From Pontibacter pamirensis (GTDB lineage Bacteria; Bacteroidota; Bacteroidia; Cytophagales; Hymenobacteraceae): DNA of 64,000 nt. A model generated the notes under the pieces. It was not told the DNA's origin, made no database searches, and worked only from the letters and a program-made list of their open reading frames with translations. Shown piece by piece: positions 33,000-41,099 of this stretch. The DNA lies in the NCBI RefSeq assembly GCF_010015475.1, contig NZ_SSNI01000019.1, positions 1 through 64,000 on the forward strand, written 5' to 3'. The first letter of the stretch is position 1, and each line of letters starts with the position of its first letter. A program made the position numbers and the translations under genes.

Positions 33000-35900
33000 A
33001 TGAGAAGCTTTTTAAGAAAAGTCATATTCCTGCTGCTTGGCTTTTGCATGTTCTCACTTGCTGCCTTTGCTCAAACTGCTCCTTCGCTTGGCGCCGTTTA
33101 TGAATTTAATGCACTTGCATCGCAAAAAATAGTGAATGAGGGTGGTACTGTCGTGAATGCAAGTGTTGGTACTTCTGACGGGCCTATAGAGGGTTTTCCG
33201 CCGGGAGAAATTAAAAGAGAAAAACATGAGCAGAATCTGTATGCAGAACTGGCCTTGGCAGAGGCGCTCCTGGCACAAGCTTTCCTGGCCAGCCAGCTCC
33301 CGACTGCTACACTGAACGATGGAAACCTCGGAGGCAGGACGTTAACTCCAGGCGTGTACCGCGTTAACGGAGATGCCAGTCTCAACGGAAAGCTGACCTT
33401 TAACGGACAGGGTCAGGAAAATGCTGTGTTCATCATTCAGGTTGCGAATAAGCTTCAAATTCAAAGGGCAGAATATGAAATGCTGAACGGTGCGGGCAGC
33501 ATCAATATTTACTGGGTAGTAGAAGAAGAGGTGACAGTGAGAAGAGGTGCTTCTGCCATCGGAAACATTTTCTCCAAAAGTAATATTACCCTAAATGAAG
33601 GGGCACAACTGCAGGGGCGCCTGATAGCCACACAAGGAGAAATCAGGCTGACGAACAACGTGCTTCATTTTCCTGCGGATTTAGGAGTAACGGTAAGCAA
33701 GACACCTGGCTCTAAAGGTGTGAACACGTATGAATTCGGTGAAACCGTGACTTACACCATCCGGATTAAGAACAATGGCCCTGTAAACGAAAACGGTGTT
33801 ATGGTGCCGGTACAGTATAGTGGCAACCTGTTGAGCTACACCTCCTCTAAGGCGGGCACTTCTTTTGACGGCAACACCTGGACGGCAGGAAACCTGAACT
33901 ACAAAGAGGAAGCCACGCTCACTATCACCGTTAGACTAAACATGGCAGGCTCCGGTTTCCTGATGGCAGATGTGTCTGGCTACGGGATTGATGAGATACG
34001 GAGCAACAACAACGCCAACCTCAGTTTCTGCGTGCTGCTGTCAGAAACAGGGGAGGTAACAGGCCCAAGCGAGGTATGCGTGGATGAAAGCTATGTCTAC
34101 AGCATTGCACCGGTAGCGGGTGCTACGCGCTATACCTGGAGTGTGCCCTCAGGTTGGAGCTATACCTTACTCAGCCCTACCAGCATTCAGGTAAAAGCAG
34201 GCACAAATACTGGCTTTATAAAAGTTACAGCCAGTAACACCTGCGGAGAAGGCCCGGCCAGGCTCTTTGAAGTAATTCCTCTAAGTGGCCCGCCTGCAAA
34301 ACCTGGTCTTATAGAGGGGCCCGGCAGTTTATGCCGCAACGCAGAAACACTTTCCTACAGCATTGCACCGGTAGCAAGTGCCACCAGCTACAGCTGGGCA
34401 GTACCTGGTGGCTGGACGATTGTAACCGGGCAGGGCACGACAGCGATTACCGTGACCCCCACCGGGAGCGGGGGCCAGGTGCGTGTGCAGCCTGTAAACC
34501 CTTGCGGTACTGGTGAGGTGCAGGCGCTGGATGTGCTGATATACGACGAAGCACCCGCAGCGCCAGCCGCCATACGCGGTACCACACAAGGTTGTGTGGG
34601 CGGTACAGCCGCTTATGAAGTAAGCCCTGTGGCAGGTGCAGAAAGCTATAGCTGGGAGGTGCCGGAGGGATGGGCCATACTCTCAGGGCAGGGCACGAAC
34701 AGGATCAGCGTAAGAGTGGGGAGCAGTGCAGGAAACGTTTCGGTGCAGGTAGAGAATGCCTGCGACACCAGTCCTGCTACCGCTTTACCCGTGGCGCCTG
34801 TAACAGCTGCTCCAATCGCTCTGGGGCCTATTATGGGCGCACTACATACCTGTGCCGTTGAAGTAGGGCTTATTTATTCAGTTGATGCAGTTGCCACGGC
34901 TTTAAACTACGACTGGAAGTTGCCGGAAGGCTGGGTGATTACAGCAGGTCAGGGCACACGTCAGATTACGGTAAATGCCAGCAGTAATGGCGGAGAGATT
35001 TCAGTAGCGGCTGTGAATGATTGCGGCACCGGTGCCAGAAGTGCTATCACAGTAGCGTCCACACAGGGTGCACCCGCTACTCCAGGTCCAATTACCGGAA
35101 CATCGCACGGCTGTATGAGCAGCACAAATAATACCTACAGCATTGCCGCTGTGAGCAGTGCCACTTCTTATGTATGGACAGTGCCCGGCGGGTGGAGCAT
35201 CACTGCAGGCCAGGGCGGCACGAGCATTCAGGTTACTGTGGGCACAGGCCGCGGCAGGATTACAGTTAAAGCGGTAAGTGCCTGTGGCACAAGTCCTGAA
35301 AGTGCCTTGTCTGTAGCCCCTGTCGCTACTGCTCCTATAAATGTTCAGTTATCAGAGGGAAACAACGATGTTTGCGCGGGAGCTACCGTGGGTTTTGAGG
35401 TGCTGAATGCTGTAAACATTGGCACATTTGTGTGGGAAGTGCCTGCTGGATGGGAAATAGTATCCGGCCAGGGCACACCGCAGGTAAAGGTGAAAGCAGG
35501 AAGTACTGAGGGTATTATAAGCCTTACTGCCGGCAACGGTTGCGGAGAATCGAGGGTGGAGAAGAGTGTAACTGTCTCTACGCTGCCTCCAGATGTGCCA
35601 GGTGCTATCACTGGCACGCAGGCTGTTTGTGGAAGCAGCACTCAAAACTATAGTATAGCTGCTGTGAGCGGCGCAACTTCTTATGCCTGGACTGTGCCTG
35701 CTGGCTGGGTTATCCTGAATGGACAGGGCACTACTGCCATCGAGGTAAAGGCCGGCACTGCAGCAGGCGACATTACCGTGACAGCAGTAAACGGATGCGG
35801 GGACAGCAATCAAAATGCTACGCTGGCAGTAGTGCCAGCTGCAGCCGTACCGGCAGCCATAGCTGCCATCTATACCCCACAAGGCAGCTTTTGCCAGGGC

Positions 35901-37142
35901 ACAGCGAATCTCACCTACAGTATTAACGCTCTGCCAGACGCATCTTCTTATACCTGGGAGGTGCCGGCAGGCTGGATAATTACCTCGGGGCAAGGCACTA
36001 GCAGCATTGTAGTAACAGCAGGCACAGAGGGAGGCCAGCTATCAGTAACCGCGGCTAATGCCTGCGGCACCGGTAGTACCAAAACTATAGCAGTAGCGCC
36101 ACAGGAAATGCCGCTTACCCCACAGATAACTACGGGCTCTCAAAGCCCTTGTGTAGGCGTTACAACTACTTATAGTGTAACGGCCTCAGCAGGCATCGAT
36201 TCATACGTGTGGGAGGTGCCGGCAGACTGGGTAATAGTGTCGGGGCAGGGTACTGCCACTATTCAGGTGGAGGCAACCTCTGCTGCAGGTAAAGTGAAGG
36301 TAACAGCAAGAAACAGCTGCGGCGGCAGCGGTGCTGCAGAACTGGAAATAACGCCATCAGAGGGGGTGCCTGCCGCACCAGCAGCTGTTGAAGGTCCCGC
36401 GAATGTTTGTATAGGCCGTTCGATCGTTTACAGGGTAGCTTCAGGGAGTGGGGGAGCTGCTTATAAATGGAGTGTGCCAGCAGGCTGGACCATTACCACT
36501 GGTCAGGGAACAGAGGAGATCACAGTCGTTACAGGAGAGGGCGCAGGCGCGGTAGCAGTCGTGGCCATCAGCGGGTGCGGCAGCAGCCAGGAAACTTCGC
36601 TGCAGGTGAATAGCGTGCCTATAGCGGCTCCGTCCACTATCTTTGACCGCAGCACCCCTTGCGAAGGACTGGTGTATGAAGTAGAGGTAGAAGCCGTTGC
36701 CGGTGCCACCACCTATACCTGGGGAGTGCCGACGGGCTGGACAATCATGTCAGGTCAGGGCACTCCCAGAATCACCGTTACACCCGGCGAAAGCACAGGG
36801 GTTATCTCCGTGACAGCCAGCAACGGAAGCTGCAGCAGTGACCCAATCAGCATTGTGCCCAACAACGACTTGGCAAAACCGGATGTGTCTTTTCCAAACG
36901 TGTTCTCACCGAACAACGATGGCAACAACGACACCTGGATTATCCAGAACCTGCAGAACTACCCGCAGCATGAGCTGGTTATTCTGAACCGCTGGGGCAA
37001 TGAAGTATATAAGTCCAAATCATACAAAAATAACTGGAACGGCGACAACCTGAGTGAGGGCACCTACTTTTATGTGGCGCGCCTGAGAATGTGCGATGGC
37101 AGCGACAAAGCTTTTAAGGGATTTGTGACGATAGTAAGATAA
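33000..37142 (+). CDS. Giant T9SS surface protein: DUF3494, DUF11, eleven Ig-like repeats, type B sorting domain
   Basis: The 1380-residue protein has a signal peptide (LRKVIFLLLGFCMFSLAAFAQ). Residues 30-225 form a DUF3494 domain (LGGRTLTPGVYRVNGDASLN, AVFIIQVANKLQIQ, ASAIGNIFSKSNITLNEGAQ). Residues 228-345 form a DUF11-like domain (VSKTPGSKGVNTYEFGETVT). From 353 to about 1286 there are eleven repeats of about 85 residues with the core YxWxVPxGWxIxxGQGTxxI and a later NxCGxG. The CHU_C domain starts at SFPNVFSPNNDGNNDTWII. DUF3494 at the tip of a long Ig stalk is an architecture suited to surface attachment, possibly to ice or to other cells. The PorP/SprF-like partner follows 5 bases later. 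Confidence 0.93.
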   Translation: MRSFLRKVIFLLLGFCMFSLAAFAQTAPSLGAVYEFNALASQKIVNEGGTVVNASVGTSDGPIEGFPPGEIKREKHEQNLYAELALAEALLAQAFLASQLPTATLNDGNLGGRTLTPGVYRVNGDASLNGKLTFNGQGQENAVFIIQVANKLQIQRAEYEMLNGAGSINIYWVVEEEVTVRRGASAIGNIFSKSNITLNEGAQLQGRLIATQGEIRLTNNVLHFPADLGVTVSKTPGSKGVNTYEFGETVTYTIRIKNNGPVNENGVMVPVQYSGNLLSYTSSKAGTSFDGNTWTAGNLNYKEEATLTITVRLNMAGSGFLMADVSGYGIDEIRSNNNANLSFCVLLSETGEVTGPSEVCVDESYVYSIAPVAGATRYTWSVPSGWSYTLLSPTSIQVKAGTNTGFIKVTASNTCGEGPARLFEVIPLSGPPAKPGLIEGPGSLCRNAETLSYSIAPVASATSYSWAVPGGWTIVTGQGTTAITVTPTGSGGQVRVQPVNPCGTGEVQALDVLIYDEAPAAPAAIRGTTQGCVGGTAAYEVSPVAGAESYSWEVPEGWAILSGQGTNRISVRVGSSAGNVSVQVENACDTSPATALPVAPVTAAPIALGPIMGALHTCAVEVGLIYSVDAVATALNYDWKLPEGWVITAGQGTRQITVNASSNGGEISVAAVNDCGTGARSAITVASTQGAPATPGPITGTSHGCMSSTNNTYSIAAVSSATSYVWTVPGGWSITAGQGGTSIQVTVGTGRGRITVKAVSACGTSPESALSVAPVATAPINVQLSEGNNDVCAGATVGFEVLNAVNIGTFVWEVPAGWEIVSGQGTPQVKVKAGSTEGIISLTAGNGCGESRVEKSVTVSTLPPDVPGAITGTQAVCGSSTQNYSIAAVSGATSYAWTVPAGWVILNGQGTTAIEVKAGTAAGDITVTAVNGCGDSNQNATLAVVPAAAVPAAIAAIYTPQGSFCQGTANLTYSINALPDASSYTWEVPAGWIITSGQGTSSIVVTAGTEGGQLSVTAANACGTGSTKTIAVAPQEMPLTPQITTGSQSPCVGVTTTYSVTASAGIDSYVWEVPADWVIVSGQGTATIQVEATSAAGKVKVTARNSCGGSGAAELEITPSEGVPAAPAAVEGPANVCIGRSIVYRVASGSGGAAYKWSVPAGWTITTGQGTEEITVVTGEGAGAVAVVAISGCGSSQETSLQVNSVPIAAPSTIFDRSTPCEGLVYEVEVEAVAGATTYTWGVPTGWTIMSGQGTPRITVTPGESTGVISVTASNGSCSSDPISIVPNNDLAKPDVSFPNVFSPNNDGNNDTWIIQNLQNYPQHELVILNRWGNEVYKSKSYKNNWNGDNLSEGTYFYVARLRMCDGSDKAFKGFVTIVR

Positions 37143-37146
37143 GGAG

Positions 37147-38121
37147 ATGGCAAAGCACATGAAATTACTCAGGCTACTACTGGTATTAACGGCCATAGCG
37201 GCTGCTCCGGCTGCCATGGCGCAGCAGGCGCCGCAGTATACCCAGTACATCTTTAACGAGCTGGTGATTAACCCGGCCTACGCCGGCAGCAAGCAAATCC
37301 TGAACATCAACACCACCTACCGCAACCAGTGGACAGGCTTTGAAGGCGCACCAACTACCCAAACCTTGAGCATTGACGGACCCACCGGTACCAAAAGCCT
37401 CGGTTGGGGGCTGCACCTACTGAACGATGAGATAGGGGTTCAGCGCCAGACAGCAGTGTATGCCAACGCTTCCACCCGCATCGACCTGGACCATTTCTCT
37501 ACGCTGTCGTTGGGTGTGGCGGTAGGCGCCTCGCAGTACGCGTTTGATGGCACAAGACTGGACCCGGGTATGACAAGTGAAATACCAGACGTTGCCATAC
37601 CTCAGGGGCGTGTGTCGCAGATACTGCCGGACCTGAAGGTGGGACTGTTCTTTAACACCGAGCGCTACTATGCGGGTTTGTCGGCGGCCAGCCTCATTCC
37701 TTTTAAGGATAGCGAAACAGAGATAGCCACCCCACGCCGCCATTACTTCCTGTCGACAGGTTATATGTTTGACTTAAGCCGGAACATGCGCCTGAAGCCA
37801 AGCATCCTGGTAAAAGAAGATTTTCGAAGTCCTACAGGTGTTGATCTGAACACGTTCCTGCTACTGTACAACCGTCTTTGGTTTGGTGCTTCTTACCGTA
37901 CAGCCCTGCCTATGTTCACGAAACAGGAGATGAAACAGCTGGACAAGCGAAATGCCCTCGCGGTTATAGCGCAGGTATATGTCACACCAAAATTCCGGGT
38001 GGGTTACTCTTACGACATGAGCCTGACGGCATTAAGGAATTACGGTAGCCATGAGGTATCGCTTGGCTACACCTTCCTGCAAAAGAAGTATGGCCGCATC
38101 CTGACGCCACGAAACTTATAA
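37147..38121 (+). CDS. PorP/SprF-family outer-membrane protein, second copy
   Basis: The 324-residue protein has a signal (LLLVLTAIAAAPAAMAQQ), the family start APQYTQYIFNELVINPAYAG, RNQWTGFEGAPTTQTLSIDG and the C-terminal strands FRVGYSYDMSLTALRNYGSH and EVSLGYTF. It is closer to the classical SprF/PorP type than the copy at 31522 (shorter loops, NPAYAGS motif). It is the second gene of a three-gene unit, adhesin, PorP/SprF and PorE-like. The spacing (5 and 17 bases) suggests one transcript. It likely serves the adhesin encoded upstream. Confidence 0.92.
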   Translation: MAKHMKLLRLLLVLTAIAAAPAAMAQQAPQYTQYIFNELVINPAYAGSKQILNINTTYRNQWTGFEGAPTTQTLSIDGPTGTKSLGWGLHLLNDEIGVQRQTAVYANASTRIDLDHFSTLSLGVAVGASQYAFDGTRLDPGMTSEIPDVAIPQGRVSQILPDLKVGLFFNTERYYAGLSAASLIPFKDSETEIATPRRHYFLSTGYMFDLSRNMRLKPSILVKEDFRSPTGVDLNTFLLLYNRLWFGASYRTALPMFTKQEMKQLDKRNALAVIAQVYVTPKFRVGYSYDMSLTALRNYGSHEVSLGYTFLQKKYGRILTPRNL

Positions 38122-38137
38122 TATTTAGCGTATCCTT

Positions 38138-40117
38138 ATGAGAACAAAGTTTACCCTGCTGCTCTTGCTGTGGCTGATAATTGGAGGGCCTGTGGCGCTA
38201 ACGGCACAGGATATGAAGCAAGCAGACAAGTTCTTCCATAACTACGAGTTTAGTCTTGCGCTTGAAGCTTACAAAGGCATACTGGACAAAGGAGAACCTA
38301 ACCTGACGGTGGTGCAGCGCATTGCCGACAGCTACCGCATCCTGAACAACAGCCGGGAGGCGGAGTTCTGGTATGCACAAGCCATTGCCTTTCCCGAGTC
38401 TGATCCGTCGAACATCTACCTTTACGCCGAGTCTGCGAAACGCAACGCCAATTATGCCAAAGCGAAAATGCTTTTCCTGGACTACGGCCGCAAAGTACCC
38501 GGACAGGCTGCCTTAGCCTTGAGAATGGCGGCCTCCTGCGACACGGCCCTGCAATGGATGCAGCGGCCGGAATCCTTTGATGTGCAGAAGCACGGAGGAG
38601 TAAACAGTGAAGGAGCAGATTTCAGTCCTGCTAAAACGAATGATGGCCTGCTGTTCGCCTCCGATAGGTTAGTAGTAGACAAAAAGCAGCAGACGGAGCG
38701 CAATAACTGGACAGGCAACGGCTACATACAGCTGTACCTTGCTAAAGCCACCTCCGACAGCACCTATGCCGCCCCTGTGCCACTGCCCGCCTCTGTAAAC
38801 ACTGCTTACCACAACGGCCCGGCTGTTTACCTGGCCAAAGAGAACACCCTGTACTTTACCCGCACGCATGTGGTTAAGCGCAGCGCCGGTCACACCAACC
38901 CTGATCCTACCAGTTGGTTTAAGGGCACCGACAACCGCACCCACACCAACCGCCACGGCATTTACACGGCAGAGCGCAAAGGGGAAAAATGGGAAAACGT
39001 AAAGCCTTTTAAATACAACAACACAAATGAGTTCTCCATCGGGCACCCGGCCATAACGCCTGACGGGCAGGTGCTGTACTTTGTATCGGATATGCCGGGA
39101 GGTTTGGGCGAGACGGACATCTATTACAGCGAGCGCCAGGCCGACGGCTCCTGGGGAAAACCTGTAAACGCAGGCAGCACCATTAACACCATCGGCCGCG
39201 AGAGCTTTGTTAGTTTAGGGGAAGATGGTAGTCTGTATTTTTCTTCAGATGGACATCTCGGTATGGGTGGTTTGGATATGTTTAAAGCCATTGGAACACA
39301 CAAGGCTTGGACGATAATAAGGAACCTGAAGTACCCGCTCAACACAGCGCATGATGATTTCGGGATACTGACGGACAGCACCGGCAGCAAAGGCATGCTT
39401 TCCTCCGGCCGCCTGGCGCAGAACGGCTCCGACGACATTTTTACCTTTGAATCCTTTAAGATGCCATGCACCCTGATTGGCAGAACCATCGAGCATTTTG
39501 CCATTGCCGGCACCTCCAGAAAGGCAGAGGAACCAGTGGAAGAGGTGCTGTTGCAACTGACAGAAGAAGGAAGCACCACGCCACTGGAGGTATACTCCGA
39601 TAATAAGGGCGGCTTTGTGTTCCCGGTAAAGGCAGGGATAAACTATACCATCAAAGGCACCAAGCCCGGATACCTGACGCAGACGCTGAGCATTACCCCG
39701 GACTGCCGCTACAATACCGATTCAGTGAAGGTGGAGATGATATTTAACCGCAGCATACCAGATAAGCCTATTGTGCTGGACAACATCTTCTACGACCTGG
39801 ACAGGCACGAGATTCGGCCGGATGCCGCCAAGGAACTGGATAAGCTGGTGCAGACACTGAACGACAACCCGGACATCCGCATAGAACTGAGTTCACATAC
39901 CGACAGCCGCCAGACCAACCGCTACAACGATATGCTGTCACAGCTAAGGGCACAGGCCGCCGTAGATTATATCATCTCCAGGGGCATCAACAGGGATCGG
40001 CTCAAGGCAAAAGGCTACGGCGAAACAAAACTGATTAACAGGTGTACTGACGGCGTGGTTTGCTCTGAGGTACAGCACCAGGAGAACCGGCGTACAGAAT
40101 TCAAGATTCTGAAGTAA
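38138..40117 (+). CDS. PorE-like OmpA-family protein with TPR and beta-propeller domains
   Basis: The 659-residue protein has a signal peptide (LLLLLWLIIGGPVALTAQD), then TPR-like helices (DKFFHNYEFSLALEAYKGIL, REAEFWYAQAIAF), a PD40-type propeller (EGADFSPAKTNDGLLFASDR, GHPAITPDGQVLYFVSD, FVSLGEDGSLYFSSDGHLGM), a carboxypeptidase-regulatory-like segment (VYSDNKGGFVFPVKAGINYT), and an OmpA domain (IFYDLDRHEIRPDAAKELDK, LSSHTDSRQTNRYNDMLSQL). This is the layout of Porphyromonas PorE, which links T9SS to peptidoglycan. It lies in the unit of the second adhesin, so a role as a dedicated anchor is plausible. The terminator is immediately downstream. Confidence 0.9.
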   Translation: MRTKFTLLLLLWLIIGGPVALTAQDMKQADKFFHNYEFSLALEAYKGILDKGEPNLTVVQRIADSYRILNNSREAEFWYAQAIAFPESDPSNIYLYAESAKRNANYAKAKMLFLDYGRKVPGQAALALRMAASCDTALQWMQRPESFDVQKHGGVNSEGADFSPAKTNDGLLFASDRLVVDKKQQTERNNWTGNGYIQLYLAKATSDSTYAAPVPLPASVNTAYHNGPAVYLAKENTLYFTRTHVVKRSAGHTNPDPTSWFKGTDNRTHTNRHGIYTAERKGEKWENVKPFKYNNTNEFSIGHPAITPDGQVLYFVSDMPGGLGETDIYYSERQADGSWGKPVNAGSTINTIGRESFVSLGEDGSLYFSSDGHLGMGGLDMFKAIGTHKAWTIIRNLKYPLNTAHDDFGILTDSTGSKGMLSSGRLAQNGSDDIFTFESFKMPCTLIGRTIEHFAIAGTSRKAEEPVEEVLLQLTEEGSTTPLEVYSDNKGGFVFPVKAGINYTIKGTKPGYLTQTLSITPDCRYNTDSVKVEMIFNRSIPDKPIVLDNIFYDLDRHEIRPDAAKELDKLVQTLNDNPDIRIELSSHTDSRQTNRYNDMLSQLRAQAAVDYIISRGINRDRLKAKGYGETKLINRCTDGVVCSEVQHQENRRTEFKILK

Positions 40118-40132
40118 CTTGATTTTACCATT

Positions 40133-40179
40133 AAAAAAGGAGGGGCTGCAGGAAATATACCTGCAGCCCCTCCTTTTTT
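40133..40179. terminator. 20-bp perfect terminator hairpin
   Basis: The arms at 40133-40152 and 40160-40179 pair perfectly, with A6 and T6 ends. It closes the second T9SS locus 15 bases after the stop codon and also faces the minus-strand gene that ends at 40243. Confidence 0.9.
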
Positions 40180-40242
40180 CAATCGATGCAAGCCAAACAC
40201 TCGCAGGAGCTGTGCGCACGCTGCGAGGTCTTTTAAGAACCA

Positions 40243-41010
40243 TTACTGTGCAGACCAGCCGCCGTCAATGGGTAGGGAAGCGCCCGTCATCTGGGCGGCG
40301 GCGTCGGAGGCAAGAAAGAGCGCCAGCTTTGCGATGCCATCTATATCCACAAACTGCTTTACTGCCTGCTTCTTCAGCATTACGTTCTCTACTACCTCTT
40401 CCTCTGACATGCCGTGTGCCCTGGCCTGGTCAGCAATCTGCGCCTCTACGAGTGGCGTTCTCACATACCCGGGGCAGATAGCGTTGCAGGTAACATTATA
40501 GGACGCTCCCTCCAGCGCCAGCACCTTTGTAAGACCAACAATGCCGTGCTTGGCAGCTACATAAGCAGCTTTATACTCCGACGCCCGCAGCGCGTGGGCC
40601 GATGCGATGTTGATAATGCGACCGAACCTACGTTCCTTCATCCCTTGCCACACAGCTTTGGAAGCGTGAAAAGAAGAAGAGAGGTTCACGGACAGAATAG
40701 CATCCCATTTCTCCTTTGGGAATTCGTCTATAGGTGCTACAAACTGAATACCTGCATTATTAATTAACACATCCACCTGCCCAAGCTCCTGTTCTGCCTG
40801 CTGCACCATCTCCCGTATCTGTGCCGGGTGCATCAGGTTGGCTCCGGAGAAAACCACCTTCACCCCGTGCTCCTGCGCCAGTTTCTGCGCTATCCGTTCA
40901 CCGTCTTTCTCCAGTCCGTTTATAAGCAAATTGTATCCCTGAGCGGCAAATGAGCGGGCAAGGCCCAAACCGATGCCGCTGGTGCCACCTGTGATGAGTA
41001 CGTTCTTCAT
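40243..41010 (-). CDS. 3-hydroxybutyrate dehydrogenase-like SDR
   Basis: From the ATG at 41010 (preferred over a start at 41082, which adds residues before the Rossmann fold) the protein has 255 residues. It has the NAD-binding TGGTSGIG, NNAG in VLINNAGIQFVAP, the catalytic Ser in NIASAHAL, and YVAAKHG with Tyr and Lys. The segment NAICPGYVRTPLVEAQI and the end MTGASLPIDGGWSAQ are typical of 3-hydroxybutyrate dehydrogenases, which oxidise 3-hydroxybutyrate to acetoacetate. It is the last gene of a minus-strand cluster with a TonB receptor, a hydrolase and a symporter, which fits uptake and use of hydroxybutyrate or its oligomers. Specificity is an inference. Confidence 0.85.
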   Translation of the reverse strand: MKNVLITGGTSGIGLGLARSFAAQGYNLLINGLEKDGERIAQKLAQEHGVKVVFSGANLMHPAQIREMVQQAEQELGQVDVLINNAGIQFVAPIDEFPKEKWDAILSVNLSSSFHASKAVWQGMKERRFGRIINIASAHALRASEYKAAYVAAKHGIVGLTKVLALEGASYNVTCNAICPGYVRTPLVEAQIADQARAHGMSEEEVVENVMLKKQAVKQFVDIDGIAKLALFLASDAAAQMTGASLPIDGGWSAQ

Positions 41011-41051
41011 GTTAAGTTTTTTATATCGCCTGATTTCATTACAAAACCTAA

Positions 41052-41071
41052 AGCGCCCCTTTTGGGGCGCT
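41052..41071 (-). terminator. Hairpin between the TonB receptor and the dehydrogenase gene
   Basis: AGCGCCCC (41052-41059) pairs with GGGGCGCT (41064-41071) around TTTT; on the minus strand a short T-rich tail follows. It would end most transcripts of the receptor before the dehydrogenase gene, so the latter may need its own promoter. Confidence 0.65.
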
Positions 41072-41099
41072 CTGGCAATCAACCTATTTTCAATCTAAA

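Noticed and set aside
33000..37142. Repeats in the giant adhesin gene as a CRISPR or satellite array
   Set aside because: The about 255-bp periodicity follows the protein repeats, and the DNA differs between units.
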